Assembly: GCA_025526935.1 (NCBI GenBank)
Contig: JAHLKD010000072.1
Coordinates: forward strand, 124,001-188,000
DNA: 64,000 nt
From: Cladochytrium replicatum
Taxonomy: Eukaryota; Chytridiomycota; Chytridiomycetes; Cladochytriales; Cladochytriaceae
Reading direction: 5' to 3'
In this document: positions 11,515-23,744 of the stretch, piece after piece
How the letters are laid out: each line of letters begins with the position of its first letter
Numbering within the stretch: the first letter of the stretch is position 1
Notes under the pieces: generated by a model
Database searches by the model: none
What the model was told of the DNA's origin: nothing
The model's input: the letters and a program-made list of their open reading frames with translations, nothing else
Translations under genes and position numbers: made by a program

Positions 11515-13615
11515 TTATGCCGCAGTAATTTGTGAGCGCTGGAGATAACCGTGGTACGCATCAGTGAAAAGCTGTTGGCAAGGAATGCGTGCACCCAGCT
11601 TTGCACATAGCAAGAAAGCACCAGACAGCTTCCGGTGCAGCGAATAAGTTTCTTCTGGGGGAGGCCTCAGTCGCTCCCTCAACATCACGGGGATCATCTC
11701 TCGGACTCGGGCAGTGACGTCTTGCCGGGCAAAGTCATATCGTCCGCTCCCATCGTCCATGTTTGAGATTCGGAAAGGCTCGCCGAGTGCGAGGATGGAC
11801 GAGGCGTGTGCATCGCGCATTGCCTACAAGGTTTAATGATGTCAGCTGAAGCTAGGAAACGGGCTAATTCTTGCAACTCACCGCGGACTCCAGTCCGGTA
11901 AAGTATCCAACTTTGTCCGACCAATAAATACAAGCCTCCCGATCGCCGATCGACGCTGCCTTAAGAATCTCTATGTAGGAACGTATAAATTCGTCGGGAA
12001 ATTCTCTTGCGGCACCAAAGTCGACCAAACTGAGCTGCACAGCGAATATATGGTCATTGAAAATCTTAGTTGCGGGAAAATTAAATACGTACTCTGTGAT
12101 TTTTTTCGTCGTAAAGGAAGTTGGACCAGTTCGGGTCCGTTTGCATGAAATGAAACTCGAAAATCTCCCGTAAGCAGAGCTTTAGCACTATGGACCCGAT
12201 CTTCGAAACCAAATAACTGTGAGCTCTCCATCGCAGACTTCAGAACCAGTATGACGTACATGATCCCTTTCGGATTGTGAGAGATGTGTCATTCGACCCA
12301 CAGTTGCTCCAGGTGCCCACTCCGTCGTCAGCACGTGCGTAGTCGAAAGCGCGTCTACGACAGCCGGAACGAACAGATTGCTGTCACCGTCGACAAATGA
12401 TCTAAACCGACGTATGCATTCGGCTTCGCGCACATAGTCACATTCCCAACCCAACTCCCTTCGTGCGACTTTGATCGTGTTGTCGAGGAACATGCCCTTG
12501 GGTAAAAACCCAGCCATCACGACAAGCGCCTGCACGTTGCTGAGATCGCTCTCGATGCTGTTGGCAACGCCGGGGTACTGGACTTTAACAGCGACAGTTC
12601 GGCCGTCGTGGAGGGTTGCACTGTGGACCTGGCCGATCGAAGCTGCAGCGATCGGTACGTCGTCAAAGCTGCCGAATCGAGCGCGCCAATCGGAGCCCAA
12701 GTTCGTCTTCATTACTTTCTGACGTGGAGTGAATGTAAGCCAAACAAATCGGTGCGGCCGGAGCGTAAGTTTACCTCTAGTTGGTAGTCGGGCATGTAGT
12801 TCGCGCTATTCTGAACTCGTGTGAGTATTGCTTCGATCTCCGGAGAGCTCATGCTGATCTCTGATCCAAGTGCCGCGATTGAGTTAGGTGATGGAAAAAA
12901 ATCGATTGCTCCAACAATACCTTGGATGCTCAGCATTTGACCAAGCTTGAGCGCGGCTCCTCTCATCCGAGATAGTCGATCCACGAGAAACTCCACATTT
13001 GCTTGGTTGAAGAGTATGCTCGAGGCGTCTGCAGCTATTTCAGAGCGTTTCCCCTGTACTGACTCAAACAATATACCTTTCGGATCTTTAGAAGATCTTC
13101 CCACTCGTTTAAAGGCCTCAGAAACGGCCCCAGCCCCCATGCCTAGAACCAGTCCTTGTAATACAATTGAGCCGCTGTTCATGAGATCAACGTGTTGGTC
13201 CCACCAGTGTACTGCGCAAATCGCCCTATTCTCGTAGATGGTACAGGTGCTTGTCCACGAAGCGTCTGATGCGCACAATGATTAGCGGATCAAAGTTATT
13301 CCGCGGGCAATTTTCTACTTGACGGGGAGGTGCTGATGTTGGAGTTATGGCAGAGCTTCGAGGCGAAGGTGGTTTAGAAATAGGTTTTCTCAATGGCTCG
13401 GACTCGAGTGGGGCATTTCTGTGGATATCATGTTGTTCGGATAAGGGGGGATCAAATGGCTGAATGTTCCTGGTTGTCGATGGATGTGAAACTTCCCGAT
13501 TAGGAAAAGCGGCAGCGGCGAAACGATATTGGCCCTCGAGCTTGCCCCGGAGACATGCACGAGCGACGGACCGTCCGGCTCTCGCCAGAGCAAACAAATC
13601 GGCGAAGGACGGCAT
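11515..13615 (-). CDS. COQ8: COQ8 atypical kinase (ABC1/ADCK family), mitochondrial
   Basis: Coq8 is an ADCK-family ATPase of the mitochondrial inner membrane, required for the coenzyme Q synthesis complex. The start at 13615 gives an arginine/alanine-rich presequence ([15 protein letters not shown]). Exons then give [27 protein letters not shown], the signature KxGQ segment ([13 protein letters not shown] near 12950), and [14 protein letters not shown]. The AAAS-type loop (AAASIGQVH) and [10 protein letters not shown] follow near 12620. [12 protein letters not shown] and DFGAAREF (catalytic and metal-binding loops) are at 12020-12130. The conserved end [20 protein letters not shown] is near 11640, with TAA at 11515. 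I could place all introns (50-70 nt) without losing frame, so the gene looks intact. Family and function are secure. Confidence 0.93.
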
Positions 13616-13791
13616 CAAAAACACGGGTACACGTGACCAGCTAGTTAAACAAAATTGCTTTTCTTTTTCCAAGAAAAGGGTACCAGTAGTTTATTAATAG
13701 GATCATACTCGTCATCTTCTCGCATCACTCGGTTACGCGGGGCGGTCTGCCTCGGAAAAAGCAAGTTCAACGGAAATGATTATTTTGTTCT

Positions 13792-14500
13792 TCAGCATAG
13801 TGGTCGCTTTCGATCATTCCTTTCTTTGGCAAATTTTATGCAGAAAGTCTTATCCGGAAGGCGTGGGCGATACGGGGATGTTCTTTCAACCATGAATGGG
13901 TGAACAAGGGCATCCGTTATGTCCATTTGTTGTCTTGGATCGTACGTGAGGAGTCGCAGCGTAGCAATGATCCGGGCACAGCCGTGATGTAGACTGGACG
14001 GTTTACGTAACTGCTGTACTTCTCATCAGGGAGTCTCAGCTTCTTCGAATAAGTCTGGCCATATCCGCGAAGGTGGCGTCCCCAGAAGTGCGCACATAAG
14101 CTTGATTTGTTGAAGCTCATCCTTCCCAGGTCGGTGGCAAGGAGTTCTCCAAGAATGCATCCCACCGACCTGTCGAGTATGATTCCTCTCCAAATAAAAG
14201 CTCAGGTGCACGATACGAAAGGCTGACCACTTTTGGCGTCGTAGAACCACATAATACACCAAACTTGCGAGCAAGTCCAAAATCCGCTTTCGAAGAAAGT
14301 CAGGGATAGATGAAGAAATCTGGGACGATGATATGTTATCGACTTTCAAGGCACCCTCAGCAGTGATCAACAGATTGCCAAACTTCAGATCTCCGGCAGA
14401 TTCGGCAGAAAACACAACCAGACCCAACAACCAGCGGAGTATGTGGGTCTGCCGTGGCTGGGACATAAGTTTGGCTCTGTTCACAGCCACAGCTCAGCAA
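13792..14500 (-). pseudogene. CDK10/CDK11-like kinase remnant lacking the N-lobe
   Basis: Only the C-lobe of a CDC2-related kinase is present. In order it shows DLKFGNLLITAEGALK (14380), ADFGLAR-like residues (14280), [18 protein letters not shown] (14220), [13 protein letters not shown] (14150), [18 protein letters not shown] (14110), then LRLLTYDPRQQMDITDALVHPF (13950-13890), with TGA at 13792. This resembles CDK10/CDK11. The N-lobe with the glycine loop and catalytic lysine is absent. The residues before DLK are AG instead of HR, and the frame changes at least three times. The next gene, RPLP0, starts 240 bases beyond. I read it as a truncated, dead copy. An intact CDK10/11 elsewhere in the genome would be expected. 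Confidence 0.75.
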
Positions 14501-14564
14501 TAGCGCAGCACACACACGGTAGGGAATGGGGGTGAAGAATGCTGGATTGAGAATTAAGAGGGGA

Positions 14565-14656
14565 CGGATGGATGGATGGGCAATTGGATTAGATGAATTC
14601 AATTACTGCTGGAGGAGGATCGATGGCCAGGATGGATGGATGGATGGATGGATGAA
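14565..14656. repeat. (GATG)n microsatellite
   Basis: Two runs of the tetranucleotide GGAT (GATG), at 14565-14577 and 14630-14656, are separated by about 50 bases. They lie between the kinase remnant and the RPLP0 start, within the likely RPLP0 promoter. Confidence 0.9.
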
Positions 14657-14740
14657 TGTTCCAAACGACAAAGGCTGACTCGAATTCCCACAGGCCAGTC
14701 TTGAAATTCCAGTTTAGGAGCCCCTTGTTACACTATAAAG

Positions 14741-16117
14741 ATGTCAAAGGGAGACGGTACGTTTCAACTTTTTTCTTTAGAATGACGTTGACTAATGCTT
14801 TGTCTTTGCAGGTCGCGTTAAGAAGGAAGCTTACTTCCAGAAACTCCAGAGCTACCTCGAGGAGTACCCCACTATCTTCATCGTCAACGTCGACAATGTG
14901 GGTTCCAACCAGATGCACCAGGTACGCATTGTCGCGCGACTTTTTCGATACTTTGTTGTTTATACTGTCCTCGTTCTTTAAGATCCGCATCAGCCTCCGA
15001 GGTGATTCGGTCGTCTTGATGGGAAAAAACACTATGGTCCGCAAGGCGTTGCGAAACTTGCTCGGTGAGCACCCTGAGTACGAGAAGCTCATGGGTGTCG
15101 TTAAAGGCAACGTTGGTTTCGTATTCACCAAGGGTGACTTGAAGGAGATCCGCACCAAGGTTGTCTCCAACCGTGTCCGCGCTCCCGCCAAGGCTGGTGC
15201 GATTGCCCCCGTCGATGTAATCATTCCCGCCGGTAACACTGGTATGGAACCCGGAAAGACTTCCTTCTTCCAGGCTCTTGGTATCCCCACCAAGATTGCT
15301 CGTGGTACCATCGAAATCGTCAACGACGTCAACATCTTGAAGGTTGGACAGAAGGTCGGTCAGTCCGAGTCCGCTCTCCTCAACATGTTGAACATTTCGC
15401 CGTTCACCTACGGAATGACCATCAACTGCATCTACGACGGCGGTGCTGTCTTCAGCGAGAGCGTTCTCGACATTGAGGAGGAGCAGCTTTTGGAGGCTTT
15501 CAAGACCGGTATCAACACTGTTGCCGCGCTTTCATTGGCTTTGGACTACCCCACCGCCGCGTCCATGCCCTACGCCGTCCAGCGAGCTCTCACCAAGGCC
15601 CCGAAGGACCTTGCGTCGATCTCGCTCGCCATCGACTACCCTACCAAGGCGTCCGTTCCCCACTCTATCATCAACGGCTACAAGCGCCTTTTGGGTGTTG
15701 CGTTGGTTGTTGACTACACCTGGGAAGGAGTACGTATTTTCATACCCCCTTTTCAGAAATCTGCTGTTGGGCAGTGAAGAGAAATTCTTCCTGACGCCAG
15801 TAATGAGGATCTAAACATCCTAAACACTCTAATTTTTTCCTGATGCCCACATCAGAATTCTTTCTTTACTCTTCTATTTTTAATCTCGTCTAACTCTTTG
15901 TTTTCCAGCTCAATCTTGCGTCCCTGTCTGCCCCAGCTGCCGCTGCCCCGGTTGCTGCCGCACCCGCTGCTGCCGCCCCGGCGGCAAAGGCTGCAGCTGC
16001 TCCCAAGGTGGAGGAGAAGGAAGAGTCCGATGACGACATGGGCTTCGGTGAGTGATTTAGCATAGGCAGTCGCGTGAAATACTGACCATTCGTTGTTGTT
16101 TAGGTCTGTTCGACTAA
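14741..16117 (+). CDS. RPLP0: 60S acidic ribosomal protein P0
   Basis: This is the base of the ribosomal stalk. Exons 14741-14756, 14812-14921, 14983-15729, 15909-16047 and 16104-16117 join to exactly 341 codons plus the stop. Conserved blocks include [42 protein letters not shown] and [12 protein letters not shown]. An alanine-rich hinge and the ribotoxin/EF-binding tail [13 protein letters not shown] end the protein. It is longer than the usual 310-320 residues, because the segment around residues 226-275 contains two versions of one unit ([11 protein letters not shown], then [11 protein letters not shown]). The stretch after DYTWEG is shorter than in relatives. Codon use is highly biased to C-ending codons, as expected for a very highly expressed gene. 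Identity is secure. Confidence 0.97.
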
Positions 16118-16345
16118 GCTGATTATGAGGGGTTTCTGGAAGAAGTGTTCACACAAATGTCAGTGTAAAGCATCAATTAATTGAACTCTTCAGTCCACAC
16201 ACGTTGGAGCTACTGCTGAAACAAGCTTTCACCACAGTTGTATTATTGTATTTATCAAACAGCGCCACCAGTCCACAGCCGAAACACGACCATCTGAACG
16301 GAACTGACAGGAGGAGCAGAGGGCACAGTTTGTCATACTAAAAAT

Positions 16346-19300
16346 ATGTGGTTGTTCGGGACGAACAAGAAAGATATTGAGGACCCCGTTCGCGAGAACG
16401 TTCTTCTCGGTGTAATTGCCCAAGCTGCCTTGGTAAGTTGATTCGGCAATGCGGAAGCAAGCAATGCTCTGAACCCATTACGTCGTGCAGAACAATGCAA
16501 CGGAAAACGAAGCAAATGAACCATTTCTACCCGGTGAGCTCATATCAAGTACTCAAGGATTTTCATTGCGACTGAACGTTGGGGTGAATTCCGCAGAACG
16601 GTCGGACCTTGGGGTTGAAGATGATGGGATGGATGCACGCTCAATGCGAAGCAGCATCCACAGTATATTCATTCAGGCAGCACATAGCAGCAGTTTCTCT
16701 ATCGGAGCATCCAGTGGGCTCCAGCCGTTTACCCGAATTTCTCCGCGAAGCCGGCACGGCTCGCAGAACCCCGCGTATACCCCAAGAAGTCCGGTGGATG
16801 GACTTAACAACGAATCATACTCCGAGGAACCACCGTTGGATGCCGGGAGACCGAGTTCGCTGCGGGATTACGGAGTTCGATCCACGGAGAGGCGGAGGCA
16901 AGCCTCGCTTCTCTCCCAGTTTGTTGCGCGTGCGGTTGATTTGGAAGGCGTTGCGCATGAAGGTGATACAAGTCCAGTACCGCCTGCTTTTGTTTCGACT
17001 TCAAGCAATGTGGCTGTGACTGATGTGAACGCTGAACGAAACGATGATGATGAAAAGGATCTCGGCTCTGAGTTTATGGATTTGAGTGTGGACGAAAAGA
17101 TCCAGCTTGCGTTTGAACTTCCGGAAGTTGAGCCCTACCGTGGAGGTAAGAGAGGCGTCAGTTCAAAGTTGTCATGGCGTTGATGAAGTTAACCAGAATA
17201 CTCGTGCTGGCTGGTCAAATCGCTGCTGATTAAGGGAAACATGTTTTTGACTGACGGTCATTTGTGCTTCTATGCAAGTCTTCCTCGTGAGAAGGTAAAC
17301 CAAATAATGTGGGCAAAAGCCGTTCTCACCACATCCGTTACCATTGAAGGGCTTACTCGAAAAATCCGGCTTTCTGCATAAAAAGGTGAACGCGACAAAT
17401 CAATATGCGACCTACTGGTTTGTTCTCAAAGACGACGCCTTAAATTTTTATGAGAATTCTCAGGTACGACCCATCAGATTCGTGTAGCCATAGTTTGGGC
17501 CAATAACGTTTTCTTGGCGCTGCAGGACCTCTACTACCCAATCGGTGGAATTAACTTAAAATCGGTAATCGCAGTGGAGAAGTGCCATAAGCCTTTAAAC
17601 TCCTTTCGCCTGCTTACGCACAAAGCGAAGTATCGATTGAGAGCCGATACTGAAGCATCAATGCATGAGTGGATGAAGCTGATTAAAGCGTCGATGTTTC
17701 GAGCTCGAAACGAAGGGGATGACGTGAAGATCGTTCTCCCGTGGAGCATTGTGACATCTATGGAGATTGCTCGGAACCCGGTAGGGCTGGACACAATGCA
17801 GTTTAAAGTTGTTGACCCGGAAACTCATGTTGCTGACGAGGTGAGGTTCTCTTTATTTTCAAATTTGCATACTTCTGATTTCTCCTCTTGTAGTATTACT
17901 TTGCATTCTTGGCGAACGTTAACGAAGTGAATAGTCAGCTCCAGATGATTCGAACTAGATTGGAGAAGCACCAGTTCCAGAAGCTGGATGTGTCGGCATA
18001 TAAGCATCTTTCGCGCAAACGAAGTCTATACGATTCAACAAAGGCATTGAACCTTAGCAATGTGGCTGGAGTTGCGGGGAAGCGCTCGACAACCGATCTG
18101 CTGACACCACCCGAGGGCGGCCAGCCGGTTGCTACAGCAATTGAATGTCAAACTTCTTTGCCTCAATTGACAGGATCGACGGATCTTAATTCTCATCGCC
18201 GAGCGGTCACCGACAACCTTTACGAAAGCGGTCAATCGTTCGAAGAAGAGCGAGACACTTTAGGGAATGATTCAAGCTTGAAGAGGACGAGTGGTTGGGG
18301 TTGGGTGGCGTCTGCGCGTGCCATTGGACATCGAAAGACAATATCGGAGGGGCAGGGATTTGGGGAAGGCATTGCTTCCCATGAGTCGAGCGAGCATCCT
18401 CGCGCGAAGCCTCCACTATTGGTCTCACAATCAAGTGTGACATTCGCGAGCGATGTTCCAACTTCAGCTTGGGAAGCAGAAAAGCGTGATCTGGTTCGAA
18501 CGAAAGAGGAATCGAAGGCGATCGAGTTACACGACTCATTCAATCTACCGGACTCAGAACGGCTAATTCTATGTAAGTTAGCGATGCTGGATTACGAACC
18601 CGATTGCTGATTTAAAACATGCAGCGCACACCTGTTACCTTATTCGAGTTATTCCGCGTGTTGGTCGCGCATACATTACAGATCGGTATCTATGCTTCAA
18701 ATCGCATATCGTTGGTGTCCGAGCCAAGGTCATCATTCCGATCCAGGACATTCGCGAGATCCACAAAGACCGCCGTGGAAGAAGTGGAGTGTATGGTGAT
18801 TCGGGGGTTGAAGACGAGGACAGTGGCTCGCTTTCTCAGGATGCGAAAGCGCACCATCAGCCAGTCTCGGCGACGTCGTTTTCCACGCTTGTCAGCACGT
18901 TCTCATACCACGGGCTATACGTCTTGACACGCGATCAGTATGAGTTCACATTCGATTTTCATTCAGCGGAGTCGCGAAACAAGTTCTTCGACACGCTTAA
19001 AAGTCAATACGAGCATGTCCATCTAACTGATGGTGTCGATCGTGCAAGTAAACGACGGAAGCGTGGGAAGCGTCGAAGTCGAAGGAAGCATTCTGCGGAT
19101 AGGCAACACGGTGCAATGGTATCTGCTCCCGACTTGCCTTCTCCAGAGCGAGTGCAGCAGACACGATCAAGCAAAGCTTCGAATTCAGGATCGTCATTGA
19201 ACCCTTGGCTTCTTACTTTCGGATTCGGGCGGAAACCTGCTGATACTGGGGCACGAGAAGCCGCTGCTGATAGGAAGTCCACACTGAAACGACGGAGCGC

Positions 19301-22300
19301 GGGTCGGTTGACGACCGGTGCTGTCAAAATTCTAGAAGATGTCTCAGATAATCCAACGTCGGCGGATGGAAATGTTTCACCATCTATTCACCATCTTCGC
19401 AAACGCTCATCTGCGCCATCATCACTTTCTGGACAGTCAAACAGTCGGGTTGAAGAACTTAATATTGGTACAAACGCTGGTTCTGCGAGCAATCTCAGCG
19501 CCTTTTACAGCACAAGGAGTCATTACCACAGCAGTCACCACCACAGTAGTACCCCTTCAATATCTTCCGATGATCAGGGCTACAGCTCCTCGAGCGACAG
19601 TAGCAGGAGCGAAAGCGGTTGGAACTCCGCTGACACTCGAGGAAAGCGGGACGTGTCAGTTGGAAAGCAACCTGGATCGAGACGCAGCTCTCGTCCTTCC
19701 TCGCGCTCTAGAATCGATCCGACAAAGATCTTGGCTTCTGTGCAGCAGGCTTCGGCCTCGTCCCTCTCTCCGTCGGTAACAGACTCTGCAGGCGTGCCAT
19801 CCAGAAGTGAAAGCTCTGCCGTAATGATTGACTCTACTCCATTTGGATTCGTCGAACACCCTGATACGAACGCTCCGCCGCCCCAGCCGCTCCGCATCAC
19901 TTGTCTGACTATCGGGTCCCGTGGAGATGTGCAGCCGTACATTGCCCTCTGCAAGCGATTGATGCAGAGTGGACATCATTGCAGAATTGCCACGCACCTC
20001 GAGTTTAAGGGCTGGATAGAAAGCCATGGGATCGAGTTTCGAGAGGTTGGAGGCAACCCTGAAGAGCTCATGGTATGAGTGAATTTCTTTTTATTAGGGG
20101 CATGGCAAACCAATAATCATTGTGTTATAGCGTCTGTGCGTCGATAACGGGATGTTTACCTATTCCTTCCTCAAGGAGGGGCTCGGACGTGTAGGAGCAA
20201 TGTATTGGACAAGATTTGTTCATGAGCTCATTTTGTCGGGTTTTAAGTTTCGGGGATGGCTGGACGAGCTGCTGATGTCTGCGTGGGATGCGTGTCAGGG
20301 CTCTGACGTTTTGATCGACTCACCAAGCACCCTCTGCGGCGTTCACATTGCCGAAGCTTTAGGTTTGGAACCCAGAAGAGTGGTGATATTGGATTTTCGA
20401 TGAATGTTTAATGTGGTCAGGTGTCGCTTACTTCCAGGCTTTCACAATGCCATGGACTCGCACTCGAATGCAAGTTTAGGTCAATTATTCTGAAGGAAAA
20501 CTTTACTCATTTACAACTCAACTCAGATATCCGCATCCTTTTGCGGTTCCGGAGGTGCACATGGGCCGTGAGTACATGTTGGTGATTTCGATCATTACGT
20601 TTACCATTTCTACCAGCTGGTTACAACTACATGACGCACGTATTGATTGATCAAGTTTTATGGACGGGGATCGCACCACAAATACTTAAGTGGAGAAAGA
20701 ATGTACTCAACAGGGTAAGTGGAGCAATACACGACGTCTCAACAGCTTAATGAACCTTAATGTAATTGTAGCCGGCTTGTGGCTATATTAGTCCACTAGA
20801 TCAGAAGATTCCAATGCTGTATAACTTTAGTCCGGTTACGGTGGGTTTCCATTATTAAGATTCGCAATTGGATACTTATGAATCCGCAGGTCCCGCCACC
20901 GGTGGATTGGCCGGATTGGGTGCATACCACTGGTTATTGGTTTCTGGACAATCCAGAAATCAACTGGACCGCACCGCAGACTCTTGTAGACTTTCTTGAG
21001 GGAAAACCTGCACGAACGCCACAGAATTATTCCAGCAGTGGGGCAGACCAGGATGGTGCTGCTTCAAAGAAGCCTATTGTGTACATTGGTTTCGGTTCGA
21101 TTATTGTTCCTGATCCAGACGGGATGACCCAGATTATAGTTGAGGCCGTGAAGAAGGCAGGCGTACGCGCGATCCTCTCCAAAGGGTGGAGCGCCCGAGC
21201 GAAAGAACAGGCTGGAGCGGCGTCAACTGCGCCCACCGCACATTCAAGCTCGCTGGATCGAGCTGAGAGCGACAAAGAGATGAGCGCGACGCCTTCTGTA
21301 TCTGCTGCCTTCACTCGAACAATACAGCGTGCGTTGTTAGGAGGACGAAGTGGGTTGTCGAGTGCGACTCACGAGCAATCAGCAACCCTGGTCGAAGACA
21401 AGCGAGCGAGCTCGGGTTTCTCGTCGACAGAAGAAACTGCGTCTAGCGACGCAGCGATATCGGGGGCCGAGTTGGCGGGAGAGTTCCCTGACGATATATA
21501 CCCGCTCGACAAGGTCCCACATGACTGGCTGTTTCCTAAGGTTGCTGCGGTTGTACACCACGGTGGAGCAGGAACATTGTCAGCAGGAATGCGGGCTGGC
21601 GTACCCACTATTGTCAAGCCTTGGTTTGGAGATCAGTACTTTTGGGCTGATCGCATGCAAGATGTAAGTAGCCAATGCTAGGTGGCTTCGAGAGGATGTG
21701 CTCAAAACTATTTGGACAGCTTGGTGTTGGGTGTGCAGTGCGGAAACTCACGGTTGATAAGCTCGCTGCGGCCTTGATCCAGGTAACGACCGACGACAAA
21801 ATGAAAGAGAAGGCCCGACTTCTTGGCGAACGGATCCGCAGTGAAGACGGAGTTGGCAATGCGGTCAAGTGCATTTACCGTGATCTTGAGTTTGCACGGA
21901 ATCAAATCCGCAAGCTTGCTGATGCCAACGCGAATTCCGCTGCAGCTTGGTCCATTTCGGCTCCGTTTGGCGCAGGGGTAGGATCCACCACACCTATTCT
22001 GTCGACCTCTGGTTGGTTTTCGGCGTTGACGCGTCCAACGCTCTCAGCAATGGGACACTCTCAAACCAGCGTAGGCCACGAAAATCAAGGATCGGATGAA
22101 GCAATTGGCGATCAAGGACCTAACCACAGTTCACCACCTGTAATATCCCGAGGGAGGGTGGTGGGACGTTCAAAATCCCAGATCGTACGGTCGACATCGG
22201 GCTCGAATCGATCCGATCCATCTGGTCCATCATCAATAAACGATGGTGAAGCTGCAGCAACTCCACATGACAAAGGGGGCTCATCGAGCCAAGTCTTCAA

Positions 22301-22646
22301 TCGGATGAAGCGACTGGTGGTCGGAGTTGGGGCGGCCACCACGACAAATCCACATCATTCTAATGGTGGAGACAGTGCAGAAGGTGGAGTAGAAGTCAGT
22401 TCCCCTTCGAAATCAGCCTTGGATCCTTTGGGTGCTGCACGGTTGTTCCGGTCAGCGTCTGCTTTGGTGGTTTCTCCTGGAAGGCGGCAAAGACTGCACA
22501 CTGGGGAAAACGACGGACAGAACGAAGAGGAGCAAGGTGAAGGAGATGAAAGTGGGTCTGGTAATGTCTCGGATGAGCGGAGTCGAAAGAAAGATGATAC
22601 GAAGAACAGAGGAGGGCTGAAGTTGTTCTCAAATGGGAGGACGTAA
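16346..22646 (+). CDS. ATG26: Sterol 3-beta-glucosyltransferase (Atg26/Ugt51 type)
   Basis: This enzyme transfers glucose from UDP-glucose to membrane sterols; in some yeasts it acts in pexophagy. The start at 16346 gives [15 protein letters not shown]. The order is: disordered N-terminus, GRAM domain start (17080-17400, with [19 protein letters not shown]), and an inserted PH domain (17400-17690, ending MHEWMKLI). A second GRAM part follows (18620-19010, with [14 protein letters not shown]), then a long serine-rich linker, and the GT1-fold catalytic region from 19885 ([20 protein letters not shown]). The sugar-nucleotide motif VVHHGGAGT is near 21550. About ten short introns are implied. An approximately 80-residue low-complexity insert lies at 21185-21480, inside the catalytic domain. 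The C-terminal 250 residues are disordered. The family is secure; a pexophagy role is not shown. Confidence 0.93.
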
Positions 22647-22986
22647 ATCAATCAAACAGCTTGCATGCGGATAGAAGTTTTGGATTGCACGATGTTTAAT
22701 AGCTTAGGAAAATAACTTAACCCTGCGATATCAACTTCACCTCCAAGTCCACTAATGAATCAATACCTTTTAAGTTCAACCGAGCAAATGGCTCTCTTGG
22801 TTGCCTGGTGGCCATGTCCCGCTGGCTTCGGTTCCTATAGTTCTACAAGCTGGATTTAGAACAGACAGCCGGTAAGTTTTTTGAACTGGAAATGTCGTTT
22901 CCATTCTTTGATACCTCGTTTGGGGGGGGATAGCTTCTCTTATGGAATCTTATTTACAAATGCACAAGCTCAGTCAAAACAATCGA

Positions 22987-23650
22987 TCAAAAATGATCTA
23001 AGATCCGAAGGCAGCACAGTACAAACAACAGGACGCCGAAGGTCCCTCCAAAAATCATGGCGACTGCAATGAATCCCCCCAAAATGTAAAGTGGGCGACA
23101 CCCAAATGAAAAGCCAGTGACCCTCAGATCAACGTAATGACAATCACGAATCCGATCAAAACCCAACCCGGCCAAGCTTTAATGTCCCGCAGCTCAACCT
23201 AAACGTATACTTAACAACCCCAAACGTGTCGCGTTTAAGCGTCATCGACGTACCGGCCTCTTTCGCGGTTTCGCACGTCGTTCTCCCAAAGCAAGCACGA
23301 AAACCGCGATAGATTACTACGACGAGGAAGCAGAACATGTACACAAGTCCTGATGTAGCCAGCGCGGACTAGAATAGGAATGTGATAAGGAGGATCCAGT
23401 AGTGGAGCATCAGCCGCGGGTACGGAAACGATCCGTATACGCAGTCTGCGTGGGTCCATTCGCGGTCAACCGCAAAGAGTGCTAGCGCGATGATGATGAT
23501 TTTGATGGGGTGGAGGATGTAGATGAAGACGAACCAGAGGCGGTCGGTGGTGAAACGGCTTGCGAATCGCTGTTGATGCGTCTTCAGGGATTCGATTGGG
23601 GCGGGTTCCCGCGCTGACTGACATTGCTGCTTCCTTCATTGCTCGGATGT
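22987..23650 (-). CDS. Small multi-pass membrane protein, unknown family
   Basis: Read right to left, hydrophobic segments follow each other: FVFIYILHPIKIIIIALALF (near 23530), LVYMFCFLVVVIY (23340), GWVLIGFVIVIT (23170) and LYILGGFIAVAMIFGG (23080). A loop before the third carries MTLKRDTFGVVKYTF. The first frame reaches a TAG at 23371-23373, at the end of a pyrimidine-rich run that looks like a splice acceptor, so an intron is likely there. The start may be the ATG near 23635, but the frame then has to change within a few codons. I do not recognise the family. Its start is about 100 bases from that of CIAO1, on the other strand. Confidence 0.45.
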
Positions 23651-23744
23651 TTCAACTTTTTGGATGCATTGCCATATTCTTCCAACCGTCCAACTCTTAC
23701 TATGGTGTTTCCCACGACCAAGCCTCAGAGTGATTTGATTTCAG

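Noticed and set aside
19580-19954. Long antisense frames opposite Atg26, the Munc13-like gene and the fusion gene
   Set aside because: They lack family motifs and follow the codon structure of the sense gene.
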